12,766 bases of DNA, taken from Actinomycetota bacterium (lineage in GTDB: Bacteria; Actinomycetota; Acidimicrobiia; Acidimicrobiales; Ilumatobacteraceae). Position numbers and translations under genes: made by a program. Below are positions 1 to 8,270 of the stretch, piece after piece. The notes under the pieces are model-generated. The model had not been told where the DNA came from. It made no database searches and saw only the letters and a list, made by a program, of their open reading frames with translations. The stretch's first letter is position 1. Each line of letters opens with the position of its first letter. The DNA lies in contig SYCH01000135.1 of NCBI GenBank assembly GCA_005787025.1, positions 1-12,766 on the forward strand, read 5' to 3'.

Positions 1-1272
1 GATGACCACCCACCAACGCGCCGTTTCGAACCCGCCGATGAGCACCAGGAATTCGCCCACGAAACCGTTGAGTCCCGGAACACCGATGCTCGACAGCATG
101 ACCACCATGAACGCGGCGGCGAAGATGGGCGCGACCTTCTGAAGACCCTTCAACTCGGCAATCTGACGCGTGTGACGACGCTCGTAGATCATGCCCACGA
201 GAAGGAACAAGGCTCCGGTGGACACACCGTGGTTGATCATCTGCATCACACCACCGCTGACGGCCTCCGAGGTGAAGGCGAACGTGCCCAGCACGATGAA
301 GCCGAGGTGGGCCACCGACGAGTAGGCGACCAATCGCTTCAAGTCCTTTTGCATCGTCGCGGCGATCGCTCCCCAGATGATGCCGATGACGGCCAGAGTG
401 AGAAAGATCTCCCGACTCCACAAGGCCGCCTCCGGGAAGAGATACACACCGAAGCGGAGCAGGCCGTAGGTGCCCAGTTTCAGCAACACACCGGCCAGGA
501 TCACCGCGCGGGCGGTGGGCGCCTGCGTGTGCGCGTCGGGCAACCACGTGTGCAACGGGAAGAGCGGTACCTTCACCGCGAAGGCGATGGCGAAGGCGAA
601 GAACAGCCAGCGACCGGTGCTGGCGGCGAAGTTCGCTCCCTCGGCGATCTCGACCAGGTCGAAGGTCATGCGACCAAGATCGGACTTGGCCAGCAACGCG
701 GTGGTGACGATGCCCACCAACATGAAGGCCGACCCGACCATGGTGTAGAGGAAGAACTTGGTGGCCGCGTAGATGCGCTGGTCGTAACCCCAACCACCGA
801 TGAGGAAATACATCGGTACCAACACGATCTCGAAGAAGAGGAAGAACAAGAACAGATCGAGGCTGAGGAACGAGCCCATGACACCGGCCTCGAGCAACAA
901 CAGCCAGGCGAGATAGCGCTTCTCATCATGATGAGGATCGCAACCGACGATGACGAGGGGGAAGAGGATTCCGGTCAGCACCACCAGGAACAAGGAGATT
1001 CCGTCGATACCGAGGTGCCAGCCGATGCCCCACGACGAGATCCACTCGTGCTTGGAAACGAACTGGAATCCCTCCTCGCCGGTCTCGAACGACGCCAACA
1101 CCCACAGGCCCACCGCACCGGTGAACACCGAGGTGACCAAAGCGATCAACTTCGTGAATTCGGGGCGACGCGACGACGAGAACAGAGTGAGGATGGAGCC
1201 GACGAGCGGCATCAAAACCAGCAACGTCAGAACCGGGTAGGGCAACGAGTGTGTCGCTTCACTGGCCAGCAT
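1..1272 (-). CDS. nuoM: NADH-quinone oxidoreductase subunit M (NuoM), 3' end cut by window edge
   Basis: NuoM is one of the three antiporter-like, proton-translocating membrane subunits of complex I. The window holds the first 424 codons of a protein that is usually about 500 residues long; the C-terminal helices lie beyond the left edge. Seen in the sequence: a highly hydrophobic chain with the family's proton-path residues at nearly E. coli numbering, namely Glu148 in FFEIVLVPMYFLI, Lys234 in FAVKVPLFPLHTWLPDAH, Lys265 in LAGVLLKLGTYG, and His322 and His348 in AHLGF and MINHG. The ATG shares its A with the nuoL TGA (TGATG), and a purine-rich GAGGGGTGG lies 7 nt upstream, which fixes the start. 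One oddity is residues 254-256, which read Ala-Arg-Ala where the family usually has Ala-Gly-Ser, next to the Lys265 helix. nuoN is expected immediately downstream, outside the window. Confidence 0.97.
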   Translation of the reverse strand, partial: MLASEATHSLPYPVLTLLVLMPLVGSILTLFSSSRRPEFTKLIALVTSVFTGAVGLWVLASFETGEEGFQFVSKHEWISSWGIGWHLGIDGISLFLVVLTGILFPLVIVGCDPHHDEKRYLAWLLLLEAGVMGSFLSLDLFLFFLFFEIVLVPMYFLIGGWGYDQRIYAATKFFLYTMVGSAFMLVGIVTTALLAKSDLGRMTFDLVEIAEGANFAASTGRWLFFAFAIAFAVKVPLFPLHTWLPDAHTQAPTARAVILAGVLLKLGTYGLLRFGVYLFPEAALWSREIFLTLAVIGIIWGAIAATMQKDLKRLVAYSSVAHLGFIVLGTFAFTSEAVSGGVMQMINHGVSTGALFLLVGMIYERRHTRQIAELKGLQKVAPIFAAAFMVVMLSSIGVPGLNGFVGEFLVLIGGFETARWWVVI

Positions 1273-3185
1273 CAGAGCACCACCCCTCGGAGGAAGAACC
1301 ACACCAACAGGGCGACCACACCCAAACCGACCGCGGCGGCGTAGTTACGAACCGCGCCGGTCTGTCCCTTGCGCAGGAAACCGCCGGCCCCTTGAACCAG
1401 GCGTCCGACTCCGTTCACCGCGCCGTCGACGATGGTGCGATCGGCCCACGCCACACCATCGAACGCCCGCCGGCCGGGACCGCCCATGAATGAGGTGATG
1501 GCCTTGTCGTACTTCCATCCGTCGGCGAGCAACGCCGGTTCGATCGCGGCGATCTTCTTCTTGGCGTACACCGCGGCCGAGAGCAGTATTCCGGAGACCG
1601 CCACCACGATGGCGATGCCCAACAGGATGTACTTGTTCTCGTAGGCCCAGGAATGATGAATGTCGGCCTCACCGAATTCGATGACCGGTTCGAGCCACTT
1701 CTCGAGGAAGTGCAGATCCTTGGTGAAGGGCAACTGCATCGCGCCACCGACGACCGACAGACCAGCCAACACCACCAGTGGCAACAACATGATCTTGGGA
1801 CTCTCGTGCGGCTTGAAATCGCCGTGCGCCCCGTGTTCCTCGCTGTGATCGCTCCAACGCGCCTCACCGAAGAAGACCATGATCACCTGACGGGTCATGT
1901 AGTACGCGGTGAGCAGAGCCGTGATCATGCCGACCACGTACAGGATGGGGCTCTTGGCGAAAGCGAAGAGCAGGATCTCGTCCTTGCTCCAGAAGCCAGC
2001 GAACGGTGGAACACCGGCAATGGCCAGCCAGCCGATGATGAACGTGAACGCGGTGACGGGCATCAACTTGCGCAACGCGCCCATGCGACGCATGTCCTGT
2101 TCGTGATGCATGCCATGAATGACCGAACCGCTACCGAGGAACAACAAGGCCTTGAAGAACGCGTGCGTGACCATGTGGAAGATGGCTGCGACGTAGGCGC
2201 CCGAGCCGACGGCCAGAAACATGAAGCCGAGCTGGCTGACCGTCGAGTACGCCAGAACCTTCTTGATGTCGGTCTGGGCCACGGCGATGGTGGCGGCGAA
2301 CAACGCGGTGGCGACGCCGACGATGGCGATCAAGGTGGGCGCCCAGTCGTACGAGATGGCCAACACCGGGTTCACGCGGGTCATCAGGAACACGCCCGCG
2401 GTCACCATGGGGGCGGCGTGGATGAGGGCCGACACCGAGGTGGGGCCTTCCATGGCGTCGGGCAACCAGATGTACAGCGGCAACTGCGCGCTCTTTCCGC
2501 AGGCTCCGATGAAGAGCATCAAGCCGATGGCGGTGGCGGTGACCGCCGACAGGGCCCCCGACTCGGCCGCGTGGTTGATGCCCGAGTAACTCAAGGTGCC
2601 GGTGGCGCCGAAGGCCAGGAACATTCCCATCATCACGCCCCAGTCACCGACGCGGTTGGTGACGAAGGCCTTCTTGCCGGCGGTGGCGGCGCTCTCGCGG
2701 GTGTGCCAGAAAGAGATGAGGAAGTACGAACAGGTGCCCACGCCCTCCCAGCCGAGGAAGGTGACCAGAAGGTTCTCGCCCAGAACCAACATCAGCATCG
2801 AGAACACGAAGAGGTTCAGATAGATGAAGAACTTGCTGAATTTCGGATCGCCGTGCATGTAGCCGATGGCGTACAGGTGGATGAGGGTGCCGATTCCGGT
2901 GACGAACAAGGCCATCGTGATGCTGAGCGGATCGGCGAGGAAGGCCAAATCCACGTGCAACGACCCGACCGGCACCCACGAGAACGCGGTCACGACGTGG
3001 TGACGTTCCTCGGTGGGCATCGAGATCAGATCGAAGAACGCCCCCACGGTGACGGCGAACGAACCGGCCACCATGAGCGCCGCCAACACACCGGACTTCG
3101 GCTCACCCAGAAGACGACCGAAGACGACGTTGACGAGGAAACCCAGCAGCGGCAGGGCGGGAATCAACCAGATCAGATCGAGCAT
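1272..3185 (-). CDS. nuoL: NADH-quinone oxidoreductase subunit L (NuoL)
   Basis: NuoL is the most distal antiporter-like subunit of the complex I membrane arm; its long lateral helix runs along the arm. The protein is complete at 637 residues, close to the family norm of about 610-650, with many membrane helices. Key residues expected from E. coli NuoL are present: Glu147 in FLGWEGVGTCSYFL, Asp181 in TNRVGDWG, Lys231 in GACGKSAQLPLYIWLPDAM, His256 in ALIHAAPM, His336 and His341 in the HMVTHAFFKALLFL helix, and Lys401 in FWSKDEIL. A hydrophilic loop at about 447-464 carries four histidines. The extreme C-terminus is a final hydrophobic helix. The ATG start follows the nuoK TAG after a 4-nt gap and has a GAAGGG ribosome binding site 8 nt upstream. 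The stop codon overlaps the nuoM start by one base. Confidence 0.98.
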   Translation of the reverse strand: MLDLIWLIPALPLLGFLVNVVFGRLLGEPKSGVLAALMVAGSFAVTVGAFFDLISMPTEERHHVVTAFSWVPVGSLHVDLAFLADPLSITMALFVTGIGTLIHLYAIGYMHGDPKFSKFFIYLNLFVFSMLMLVLGENLLVTFLGWEGVGTCSYFLISFWHTRESAATAGKKAFVTNRVGDWGVMMGMFLAFGATGTLSYSGINHAAESGALSAVTATAIGLMLFIGACGKSAQLPLYIWLPDAMEGPTSVSALIHAAPMVTAGVFLMTRVNPVLAISYDWAPTLIAIVGVATALFAATIAVAQTDIKKVLAYSTVSQLGFMFLAVGSGAYVAAIFHMVTHAFFKALLFLGSGSVIHGMHHEQDMRRMGALRKLMPVTAFTFIIGWLAIAGVPPFAGFWSKDEILLFAFAKSPILYVVGMITALLTAYYMTRQVIMVFFGEARWSDHSEEHGAHGDFKPHESPKIMLLPLVVLAGLSVVGGAMQLPFTKDLHFLEKWLEPVIEFGEADIHHSWAYENKYILLGIAIVVAVSGILLSAAVYAKKKIAAIEPALLADGWKYDKAITSFMGGPGRRAFDGVAWADRTIVDGAVNGVGRLVQGAGGFLRKGQTGAVRNYAAAVGLGVVALLVWFFLRGVVL

Positions 3186-3189
3186 CGCA

Positions 3190-3513
3190 CTAGCCCTTCA
3201 GCGCCGAGATGTCGTCCGCGGTCGCACCGGGGCGACGGCGCATGATGGACACGATGATTCCGAGACCGATGACCACCTCGGCGGCGGCCACGACCATCAC
3301 GAAGAACACGGTGGTCTGACCACCGATGTCACCCATCTTCTTGGCGAGAGCGACGAAGCTGAGGTTCACGGCGTTCAACATCAGTTCGATGCACATGAAC
3401 ATCACGAGCGGATTGCGACGGACCAGCACTCCGACGGCACCGATTCCGAAGAGGACCGCGGCGAGGATCAGGTACCACGTGGTGGTGGGGGTGGCGGCGG
3501 CGAGAAACGACAT
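3190..3513 (-). CDS. nuoK: NADH-quinone oxidoreductase subunit K (NuoK)
   Basis: NuoK is a small, three-helix membrane subunit that joins NuoJ and NuoN and forms part of the central hydrophilic axis of the membrane arm. The protein has 107 residues, close to the usual 100. Three hydrophobic segments lie at about 13-31, 36-57 and 69-91. The two membrane-buried glutamates essential in E. coli (Glu36 and Glu72) correspond to Glu43 in MFMCIELMLNAVNL and Glu79 in VAAAEVVIGLG, both shifted by seven. A GTG directly before the ATG (3516) could also serve as start, adding one residue. The ATG at 3513 is preferred because it gives the TGATG overlap with the nuoJ stop seen at other junctions, and because GGAAGG lies 7 nt upstream of it. 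Confidence 0.96.
   Translation of the reverse strand: MSFLAAATPTTTWYLILAAVLFGIGAVGVLVRRNPLVMFMCIELMLNAVNLSFVALAKKMGDIGGQTTVFFVMVVAAAEVVIGLGIIVSIMRRRPGATADDISALKG
3194..3199 (-). promoter_or_regulatory. Ribosome binding site of nuoL
   Basis: On the minus strand the site reads GAAGGG, 8 nt before the ATG at 3185 and inside the last codons of nuoK. It supports this start at the only junction in the operon where neighbouring genes do not overlap. Confidence 0.6.
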
Positions 3514-4055
3514 CACGAAGCCTTCCCCGAACCCTTGACACGACGGGTGAGCAACACCGTGCCGACGACCGCGACCACCAGCAGCACCGAGGTGACTTCG
3601 AAGGCCACCACGTAGTCACCGAACACGCTGCGGGCCAACTGCTTGATGTTGGTGTCGCCGTCACCGACGGTGTCGGCGACGTTCAGCCCCGTCCCGCGAA
3701 CCATGATGGCATCGCGCGACGAGACCACCGCGGCCACCACGAGCCCGATCACACCGAGTCCGACGATGGCCGCGAGCGGACGCTGAATCCTGAACGGTTC
3801 GGATGACAGGTCCTCGGAGCGATCGACGCCGAGGAGCATGATCACGAACAGGAACAGAACCACGATGGCGCCGGCATAGACGATGACCTGAACCGCCGCC
3901 AGGAAGTGGGCGTTCTGAGCCACGAACATCACGGCCACTCCGAACAGCGTGAGGATGAGGCTGAGCGCGGCGTGCACCGGATTGCTGCGCACGATCACAC
4001 CGACTGCGCCCACCAGGATCATGGCGGCGGCGAGAACGAAGACCACCAGTTCCAT
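3513..4055 (-). CDS. nuoJ: NADH-quinone oxidoreductase subunit J (NuoJ)
   Basis: NuoJ is a five-helix membrane subunit of complex I lying between NuoH and NuoK. One of its helices changes conformation during coupling in known structures. The protein has 180 residues, typical for the family. The diagnostic segment is VQVIVYAGAIVVLFLFVIM at about residues 54-72, the most conserved NuoJ helix. Hydrophobic helices also occur near the N-terminus, around residues 28-47, around 94-111 and near the C-terminus, where the chain ends in a short basic tail (RRVKGSGKAS). A hydrophilic loop at about 113-143 separates helices 4 and 5. The ATG overlaps the nuoI stop (TGATG) and has a GGTGAG-type ribosome binding site 5 nt upstream; the stop overlaps nuoK in the same way. 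Confidence 0.97.
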   Translation of the reverse strand: MELVVFVLAAAMILVGAVGVIVRSNPVHAALSLILTLFGVAVMFVAQNAHFLAAVQVIVYAGAIVVLFLFVIMLLGVDRSEDLSSEPFRIQRPLAAIVGLGVIGLVVAAVVSSRDAIMVRGTGLNVADTVGDGDTNIKQLARSVFGDYVVAFEVTSVLLVVAVVGTVLLTRRVKGSGKAS

Positions 4056-4699
4056 CAGCGCTCACCCCCGTCGCGCACGGTCTGCTCCGGTTCGGGGGCT
4101 CGTTCGCCGTAGCCGAGTTCTCCGCTCCAGCCGACGACACCTTCGAACGTCGCGTCACCGGAGGGCGCCGTGGCCCGCACCCAACCCGAGGTCGAGAGAT
4201 CTTCGCCTTCGCGCCAGTCCTCCCACGGGAGTTGCTGCGGGCGTCCGTCGTCACCGACCACCAGCTCGGCTTTGGTGTAGATGGCGTCCTTGCGATTCGT
4301 GAACGAGAATTCGAACAACTTCGTCTCGGTGATGGCCTCGGTCGGGCACGCCTCGACGCAGAGATCACAATGGATGCAACGGAGATAGTTGATCTCGTAG
4401 ACGAAACCGAAACGCTCGCCGGGCGAGGTGGGGTTCTCGGGATCGTTGTCGGCACCACGGACGTAGATGCACTTCGCAGGACACACACCGGCGCACAACT
4501 CGCACCCGATGCACTTCTCCATACCATCCTCGTAGCGATTCAGGACGTGTCGACCGTGCAACCGCTCGGGCTTGTCGGCCTTCTCGTCGCGCTGGGGCTT
4601 GCCCTTCTTCAGTTCGCGACCGCCCGAGTACTGGCGGGTGACCTTGTTGCGTCGACCCACCTGACGCAAGGTGACCAGGAATCCACCGAGATAACCCAT
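4055..4699 (-). CDS. nuoI: NADH-quinone oxidoreductase subunit I (NuoI), 2x[4Fe-4S] ferredoxin-type
   Basis: NuoI carries electrons from the NuoG clusters to NuoB through two [4Fe-4S] clusters, N6a and N6b, at the junction of the peripheral and membrane arms. The protein has 214 residues. Two complete ferredoxin motifs are visible: Cys63, 66, 69 with Cys73 in EKCIGCELCAGVCP, and Cys108, 111, 114 with Cys118 in RCIHCDLCVEACP. As in bacterial ferredoxins, the fourth Cys of each motif normally completes the other cluster. The N-terminus is basic and amphipathic, as expected for contact with the membrane subunit NuoH. The C-terminal region after about 150 is acidic, has no cluster motif and looks like an extension relative to proteobacterial NuoI. 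The gene sits between nuoH and nuoJ with one-base TGATG overlaps on both sides; GAGGGGG lies about 10 nt before the ATG. Confidence 0.98.
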   Translation of the reverse strand: MGYLGGFLVTLRQVGRRNKVTRQYSGGRELKKGKPQRDEKADKPERLHGRHVLNRYEDGMEKCIGCELCAGVCPAKCIYVRGADNDPENPTSPGERFGFVYEINYLRCIHCDLCVEACPTEAITETKLFEFSFTNRKDAIYTKAELVVGDDGRPQQLPWEDWREGEDLSTSGWVRATAPSGDATFEGVVGWSGELGYGERAPEPEQTVRDGGER

Positions 4700-5907
4700 C
4701 AGAACATCGCCCCCTCACGTTCGCGATTGGCCCGGCTGGTCCGCACGGCCGCCGACATCAAGCCCGCACAGCCGGCGATGACCACGCCCGAGATGATCCC
4801 GACCACACCACGGTTCCAGCCCTCGTCGCGACCCAACTGGAGAACGGCCATCAACATGAACCATCCGAGGGACGCCGGGATGAGGATCTTCCAGCCGAGG
4901 TCCATCAATTGGTCGTAACGGAAACGCGGCAACGTCGCGCGCATCCACACGTACACGTAGAGGAACACCAGCACCTTGGCGATGAACCAGATGGTTCCCT
5001 CGATCGCGCCCGGGATGACCGGAATGTCGAAGAGTCCCTGCGGGCCACCGAAGAACAGCGTCACGATGATGCCGCTCATGGTCACCGTATTCATGAACTC
5101 GGCCAAGAAGAAGAGCCCGAATCGGATGCTGGAGTACTCGGTGTTGAATCCACCGACCAGTTCCTGCTCGGCCTCCACGAGGTCGAACGGCGGACGGTTC
5201 ATCTCGGCCGTGGCCGCCAACATGAAGATGATGAACGGAACGATGCCCGTGGACACCACGTGCCAATCGGTGAAGCCACCTTGATTACCCACGATCCCGC
5301 TCGTCGACAACGTGCCCGCGAGCAACAGGACCGTGGCGATGCTCAGACCCAGGGCCGCCTCGTAGGAGACCATCTGCGCCGACGCGCGAACCGATCCCAA
5401 CAGTGGGTACTTGGAACCGCTCGACCAACCGGCCAGCATGATTCCGTAGACGGCGACCGACGACAGCGCCATGAAGAGCAGGATGCCGACGGGCGGATCC
5501 GCCAACTGCACGCGCGTCGTCTGACCGAACCATTCCACCAATCCGTCCTTGCCGTCGGAGAAATCGCCTCCCAGCGGAATGACGGACCACACGAGGAAGG
5601 CCGGGACGAAGGCGAGATACGGCGCCAACTTGAAGACGAAGCGGTCCGCGCGATCCGGGAGCAGGTCCTCCTTGAAGAAGAGTTTGATGCCGTCGGCCAG
5701 GGTCTGCAGCAAGCCCCACGGACCGGCCTTGTTCGGTCCGATGCGGTTGCCCATGCCGGCGATGGCCTTGCGCTCGAACCACACCATGAACATGGTGACG
5801 AGGAGACCGAGAGCGAAGATCACGACGACCTTCAACAAGATGATGAGGAGTGGCGCCCAGATCAGGTCGCCGATCGCGAGGGGGTCGAGACCGAGGAGAG
5901 CGGTCAT
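4699..5907 (-). CDS. nuoH: NADH-quinone oxidoreductase subunit H (NuoH)
   Basis: NuoH anchors the peripheral arm to the membrane and forms much of the quinone-binding chamber together with NuoB and NuoD. The protein has 402 residues, longer than E. coli NuoH (about 325) because of an extra C-terminal helix and basic tail. Conserved elements seen: WFERKAIAGMGNRIGPNK at about 43-60, lining the quinone site; ADGIKLFFKEDLLP at 71-84; and the acidic loop AEMNRPPFDLVEAEQELVGG at 234-253, which begins the proton path from the quinone cavity. The reading frame is open upstream to 5940, but that would overlap nuoG by 34 nt. The ATG at 5907 gives the one-base TGATG overlap with the nuoG stop, has GGAG 8 nt upstream, and starts where homology would be expected. 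Confidence 0.98.
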   Translation of the reverse strand: MTALLGLDPLAIGDLIWAPLLIILLKVVVIFALGLLVTMFMVWFERKAIAGMGNRIGPNKAGPWGLLQTLADGIKLFFKEDLLPDRADRFVFKLAPYLAFVPAFLVWSVIPLGGDFSDGKDGLVEWFGQTTRVQLADPPVGILLFMALSSVAVYGIMLAGWSSGSKYPLLGSVRASAQMVSYEAALGLSIATVLLLAGTLSTSGIVGNQGGFTDWHVVSTGIVPFIIFMLAATAEMNRPPFDLVEAEQELVGGFNTEYSSIRFGLFFLAEFMNTVTMSGIIVTLFFGGPQGLFDIPVIPGAIEGTIWFIAKVLVFLYVYVWMRATLPRFRYDQLMDLGWKILIPASLGWFMLMAVLQLGRDEGWNRGVVGIISGVVIAGCAGLMSAAVRTSRANREREGAMF

Positions 5908-8270
5908 CAGAGCGTCTCCACCCGCACGTCGTTGACCCACTTGGTGGCGTCGATGAGCTCACCGATGTTGGCACCGGATTGTGCCCACGCCGCCCACACG
6001 GTTCCGCGCTGAACGGAATCGTCGGCCACGACGTTCATGACGATCGAGGTCCGGTCACCCGACACCTTGACCGAGGCGCCATCGGCCGCGCCGAGGCGTT
6101 CGAGATCGAGCGAGTGCATGTGCAGGTACGAACCCGGAGCCAACGGAGCGAGGGACGGGGATTCGGACACGTTGCGACCGTTGTCGTACAACTTGCGACC
6201 CACCACCAAACGATGACCGAAGCCAGGCTTTTCGGCGACCGGGGGGGCGACCGGGGTCGAGGTGGCCGTCGCAAGCGGTGCGAGCACCACGCCATCGGGA
6301 TGCGCCGACAAGGCGGCTCGCGTCGCCGGGCCGAACACCGGATTCGACGACACCAGATCGGCGTGAACCTCGGCCACCGACGCGACGCCCAGATCGTGGC
6401 CGAGGATGTCGGCCAACTCGAGGGCCACCATCCAGTCCGGTCGTGACGTGCCGTTCACCGTCACCTTGCGCGCGAGTCGAGTGACGCGTCCCTCGAGGTT
6501 GGTCGTGCTTCCGTCCTTCTCACCGAAGGCCGCCGCCGGCAGGAGCACCGTGGCCTTGGTCGACGACGCGGTCGCGAAGGTGTCGACCGCGATGATGTTC
6601 GGAACGGCCGCGAGCGCGCGACGCGCCAGGTCGGTGTCGGGGAAATCGGCGATGGGGTCGGATCCGACCAACACGAGACAGTCGATCTCGCCGTTCGCCG
6701 CATCGGTGAGGATGTCGACGGCATCGCGTCGACCGAGACCCGCGCTCAACGCACCACGCACGTTTCCACGACGCAACACCGGAAGAACCGTGGCGCTCGG
6801 GTGCGCCGCCATGACGGCGTCGAGAGCGGCCATCGTGTACTCGTCGCTCTCGGCGAGATTGGAACGACCCACCACCACCACGACCGAACCCTTGGCCAGC
6901 TGCGCCGACACCACGGACTCGCTCAGCGTGGATGCCACGACCTTGGCCTGATTCCCCGGCATGTGCGGCACGGACTTCCACGCGTACCGGGTGAGGCCAC
7001 TGCCCTTCGACGCGAACTCGAGGATCCGTGAACGCTTCTTCTCCGAGGCGTCGCGCAATCGCAGGTACAGGATCGGCAACTCTTCCTTCAGATCGGGGCT
7101 CAGCAGAATGATGGTGGACGCGCGGGACGCGTCGTCGATGGTCGCTTGCGGGTACGCGAGAACGGCGGCCGGCAGCCCGTCGCCCAATTGCGCATCGACC
7201 GAATCGATCGCCAGGGCGTCGGCCAGCTTCGCCCAGGCGTGGGCGTCCTCGTTGGTTCCGCGTGCACCGCCGAGAACCGCCACGCGCGTCGCGCCACCCG
7301 ACCGCAGAGCCGACGTGATGATCGACGCCGCGGTGGACAGGGCCGAACTCCAGGAGGTCTCGACGAGGGATGCGCCGTCACGAACGAGAGGGTTCGACAG
7401 TCGAGCGTCGGACTTCACCGACTCGAAGTTGAACCGGCCCTTGTCGCACAACCACCCGTGATTGACCGGGTCGCTGTCGACGCCTTGATAACGGAGCAAT
7501 TCGTCGCGACTGCTCTCGAGAGTGATCCGACAACCGACGGAACAGGTAGTGCAGGTGCTCTCGGTCTTCTCCAGGTCCCAGGGGCGGGCCTTGAAACGGT
7601 AGGGCTGCGCGGTGAGTGCTCCCACCGGGCAGATCTGCACGGTGTTGCCCGAGAAGTACGAACTGAACGGCTCGTCGGGGAACGTCTGCACCTGGGTGTT
7701 GTTGCCGCGCGACGTGAAATGAATGAGCGCGTCTCCGGCCACCTCGTCGGCGAAACGCGTACAACGGTCGCACAGGATGCAACGCTCGCGATCGAGCAGC
7801 ACGAGATCGCTGATGGCTATCGGCTTCTCGTAGTGGCGCTTCTCCTCGATGAAGCGACTCTCGCCCGGACCATGGCTGAACGCCTGGTCCTGCAGCGGAC
7901 ACTCGCCCCCCTTGTCGCAGACCGGACAATCGAGCGGATGGTTCGCGAGCAACAACTCGATGATGCCCTCTTGGGCCCTCTTCACCTGATCGGTCTCGGT
8001 GCGAACCACTTGGCCCTCGGCGACCGGGGTCATGCAACTGACGACCATCATCGGACCGCGGGGACCCTCCACCTCGACCAAGCACTGACGGCACATGCCG
8101 ACCGAACTCATTCGCGGGTGGTAGCAGAAGCGCGGGATGTAATCGCCACTGCGATCAGCGGCGGCGATGATCAGTTCGCCCTTGCGCGCGGCCACGGGCC
8201 GACCGTTGATGGTGAGGTTGATCGCGTTCGGATCGACGACGACCTCGGGAGTCGGTTCGGTGGTGGTCAT
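5907..8270 (-). CDS. nuoG: NADH-quinone oxidoreductase subunit G (NuoG)
   Basis: NuoG is the large iron-sulfur subunit of the NADH-dehydrogenase module, passing electrons from NuoF to NuoI. The protein has 787 residues. The N-terminal ferredoxin-like domain carries a [2Fe-2S] site (N1b: Cys49, 60, 63, 79). Next come the His/Cys [4Fe-4S] site N5 (His111, Cys115, 118, 124, in HPLDCPVCDKGGEC) and site N4 (Cys164, 167, 170 and Cys214 in ICPVGAL). Residues 240-275 hold Cys240, 243, 247 and 275, the ligand set for the extra cluster N7 found in only some bacteria. The remainder is a molybdopterin-oxidoreductase-like domain that binds no molybdenum in complex I, with a Pro/Ala linker near 668-680. 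A run of seven G at 6241-6247 is read through without a frameshift. The ATG overlaps the nuoF stop (ATGA), with GGAG 7 nt upstream. The frame is open upstream to 8597, but that would lie deep inside nuoF. Confidence 0.98.
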   Translation of the reverse strand: MTTTEPTPEVVVDPNAINLTINGRPVAARKGELIIAAADRSGDYIPRFCYHPRMSSVGMCRQCLVEVEGPRGPMMVVSCMTPVAEGQVVRTETDQVKRAQEGIIELLLANHPLDCPVCDKGGECPLQDQAFSHGPGESRFIEEKRHYEKPIAISDLVLLDRERCILCDRCTRFADEVAGDALIHFTSRGNNTQVQTFPDEPFSSYFSGNTVQICPVGALTAQPYRFKARPWDLEKTESTCTTCSVGCRITLESSRDELLRYQGVDSDPVNHGWLCDKGRFNFESVKSDARLSNPLVRDGASLVETSWSSALSTAASIITSALRSGGATRVAVLGGARGTNEDAHAWAKLADALAIDSVDAQLGDGLPAAVLAYPQATIDDASRASTIILLSPDLKEELPILYLRLRDASEKKRSRILEFASKGSGLTRYAWKSVPHMPGNQAKVVASTLSESVVSAQLAKGSVVVVVGRSNLAESDEYTMAALDAVMAAHPSATVLPVLRRGNVRGALSAGLGRRDAVDILTDAANGEIDCLVLVGSDPIADFPDTDLARRALAAVPNIIAVDTFATASSTKATVLLPAAAFGEKDGSTTNLEGRVTRLARKVTVNGTSRPDWMVALELADILGHDLGVASVAEVHADLVSSNPVFGPATRAALSAHPDGVVLAPLATATSTPVAPPVAEKPGFGHRLVVGRKLYDNGRNVSESPSLAPLAPGSYLHMHSLDLERLGAADGASVKVSGDRTSIVMNVVADDSVQRGTVWAAWAQSGANIGELIDATKWVNDVRVETL

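Noticed and set aside
1653..3245. A 530-codon open frame on the plus strand, opposite nuoL
   Set aside because: Its translation is dominated by His, Asp, Glu, Gln, Arg and Gly with no domain, the usual look of the antisense frame of a GC-rich membrane-protein gene. It lies almost wholly across nuoL, which has complete family motifs.
6241..6247. Run of seven G as a possible frameshift or phase-variation site in nuoG
   Set aside because: The frame continues normally on both sides and the tract encodes part of a Pro/Ala linker (APPV), so there is no sign of a broken or switching gene.
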